From Methanobacteriota archaeon (GTDB lineage Archaea; Halobacteriota; Halobacteria; Halobacteriales; Halalkalicoccaceae), in contig JADFQH010000221.1 in NCBI GenBank assembly GCA_022561895.1, positions 1 to 5,425 on the forward strand: a stretch of 5,425 nt of DNA, read 5' to 3'. Below, in pieces: positions 5,310-5,425 of this stretch. A program made the translations under genes and the position numbers. The number at the start of each line of letters is the position of its first letter. Position 1 is the stretch's first letter. Under the pieces are notes generated by a model. It was not told the origin of the DNA. It was given only the letters and a program-made list of their open reading frames with translations, and did not search any database.

Positions 5310-5332
5310 GGTCCGCATAGCCCCCGAGTGGG

Positions 5333-5338
5333 TTTATA
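5333..5338 (-). promoter_or_regulatory. TATA box of engB
   Basis: On the minus strand TATAAA, within GTATAGTATAAACC. Its centre is 26.5 bases before the ATG at 5309, the standard archaeal distance to a transcription start. The outer end of element C begins two bases upstream, so TBP binding and anything binding the element would compete or cooperate. Confidence 0.65.
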
Positions 5339-5339
5339 C

Positions 5340-5421
5340 TATACTGTCGGCTGTAAGTCGTTCAAGATTTTCGCCGTACCGGGGGTGCGAGAATCTGTAC
5401 ACAGTTACAGCCGGCAGTATA
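5340..5421. repeat. 82-nt dyad-symmetric intergenic element, copy C
   Basis: Left arm TATACTGTCGGCTGTAA (5340-5356) and right arm TTACAGCCGGCAGTATA (5405-5421) match as inverted repeats at 16 of 17 positions (the exception is a T.G pair) around a 48-nt spacer. Inside it AGATTTTCGC (5365-5374) faces GCGAGAATCT (5387-5396), pairing at 9 of 10 positions and exactly centred. Ungapped against copy A (543-624), 52 of 82 positions agree, and the three left-arm differences are all compensated in the right arm. It sits directly upstream of the engB TATA box and ends four bases before the window edge, so its far flank is unseen. Confidence 0.75.
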
Positions 5422-5425
5422 TGTG

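Noticed and set aside
1..5425. CRISPR arrays, tRNA or rRNA genes, transposases
   Set aside because: No regularly spaced direct repeats, no cloverleaf with a GGTTCRA-type T arm, and no transposase-like protein was found in any frame.

Overview
The window looks like chromosomal DNA of a haloarchaeon (class Halobacteria). The proteins are strongly acidic (Asp/Glu-rich, few Lys), coding GC is high, and promoters are AT-rich boxes about 25-30 bases before start codons with no Shine-Dalgarno sequence (leaderless style). Gene content fits too: an F420 biosynthesis ligase, a twin-arginine lipoprotein with an acidic linker, and an archaeal-type EngB GTPase. The genus cannot be told from the sequence.

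Layout. 1-493 (minus): 5' part of cofE, running off the left edge. 543-624: an 82-nt dyad-symmetric intergenic element (A). 652-1935 (minus): secreted lipoprotein with a NodB-like polysaccharide deacetylase domain. 1936-2469: a 534-nt gene-free stretch holding the deacetylase promoter with an inverted and a direct repeat, a second stem-forming element (B, 2050-2151), about 250 nt with nothing recognised, and a promoter region with repeats ahead of the globin. 2470-2952 (plus): group 1 truncated haemoglobin. 3123-4052 (plus): D-2-hydroxyacid dehydrogenase. 4052-4315 (plus): what looks like an internally deleted DUF2071 (YqjF-like) gene, joined to the dehydrogenase by a 1-base overlap. 4302-4613 (minus): small acidic protein of unknown function, overlapping the DUF2071 remnant tail to tail. 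4686-5309 (minus): engB. 5340-5421: another 82-nt element (C), abutting the engB TATA box.

The genes do not form one pathway. They are mostly single transcription units, with one plausible plus-strand pair (dehydrogenase plus DUF2071 remnant) and one minus-strand run (engB, then the small protein). The most notable signal is the pair of elements A and C. Each is built as 17-nt arm, 48-nt spacer, 17-nt arm. The three positions where the left arms differ between copies are all compensated in the right arm, and each spacer carries its own inner dyad. Element B has a comparable outer stem also ending GTAA/TTAC, but a longer spacer with two side hairpins. These could be a family of intergenic structured elements, regulator sites or miniature mobile elements. 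I do not recognise them as a named family.
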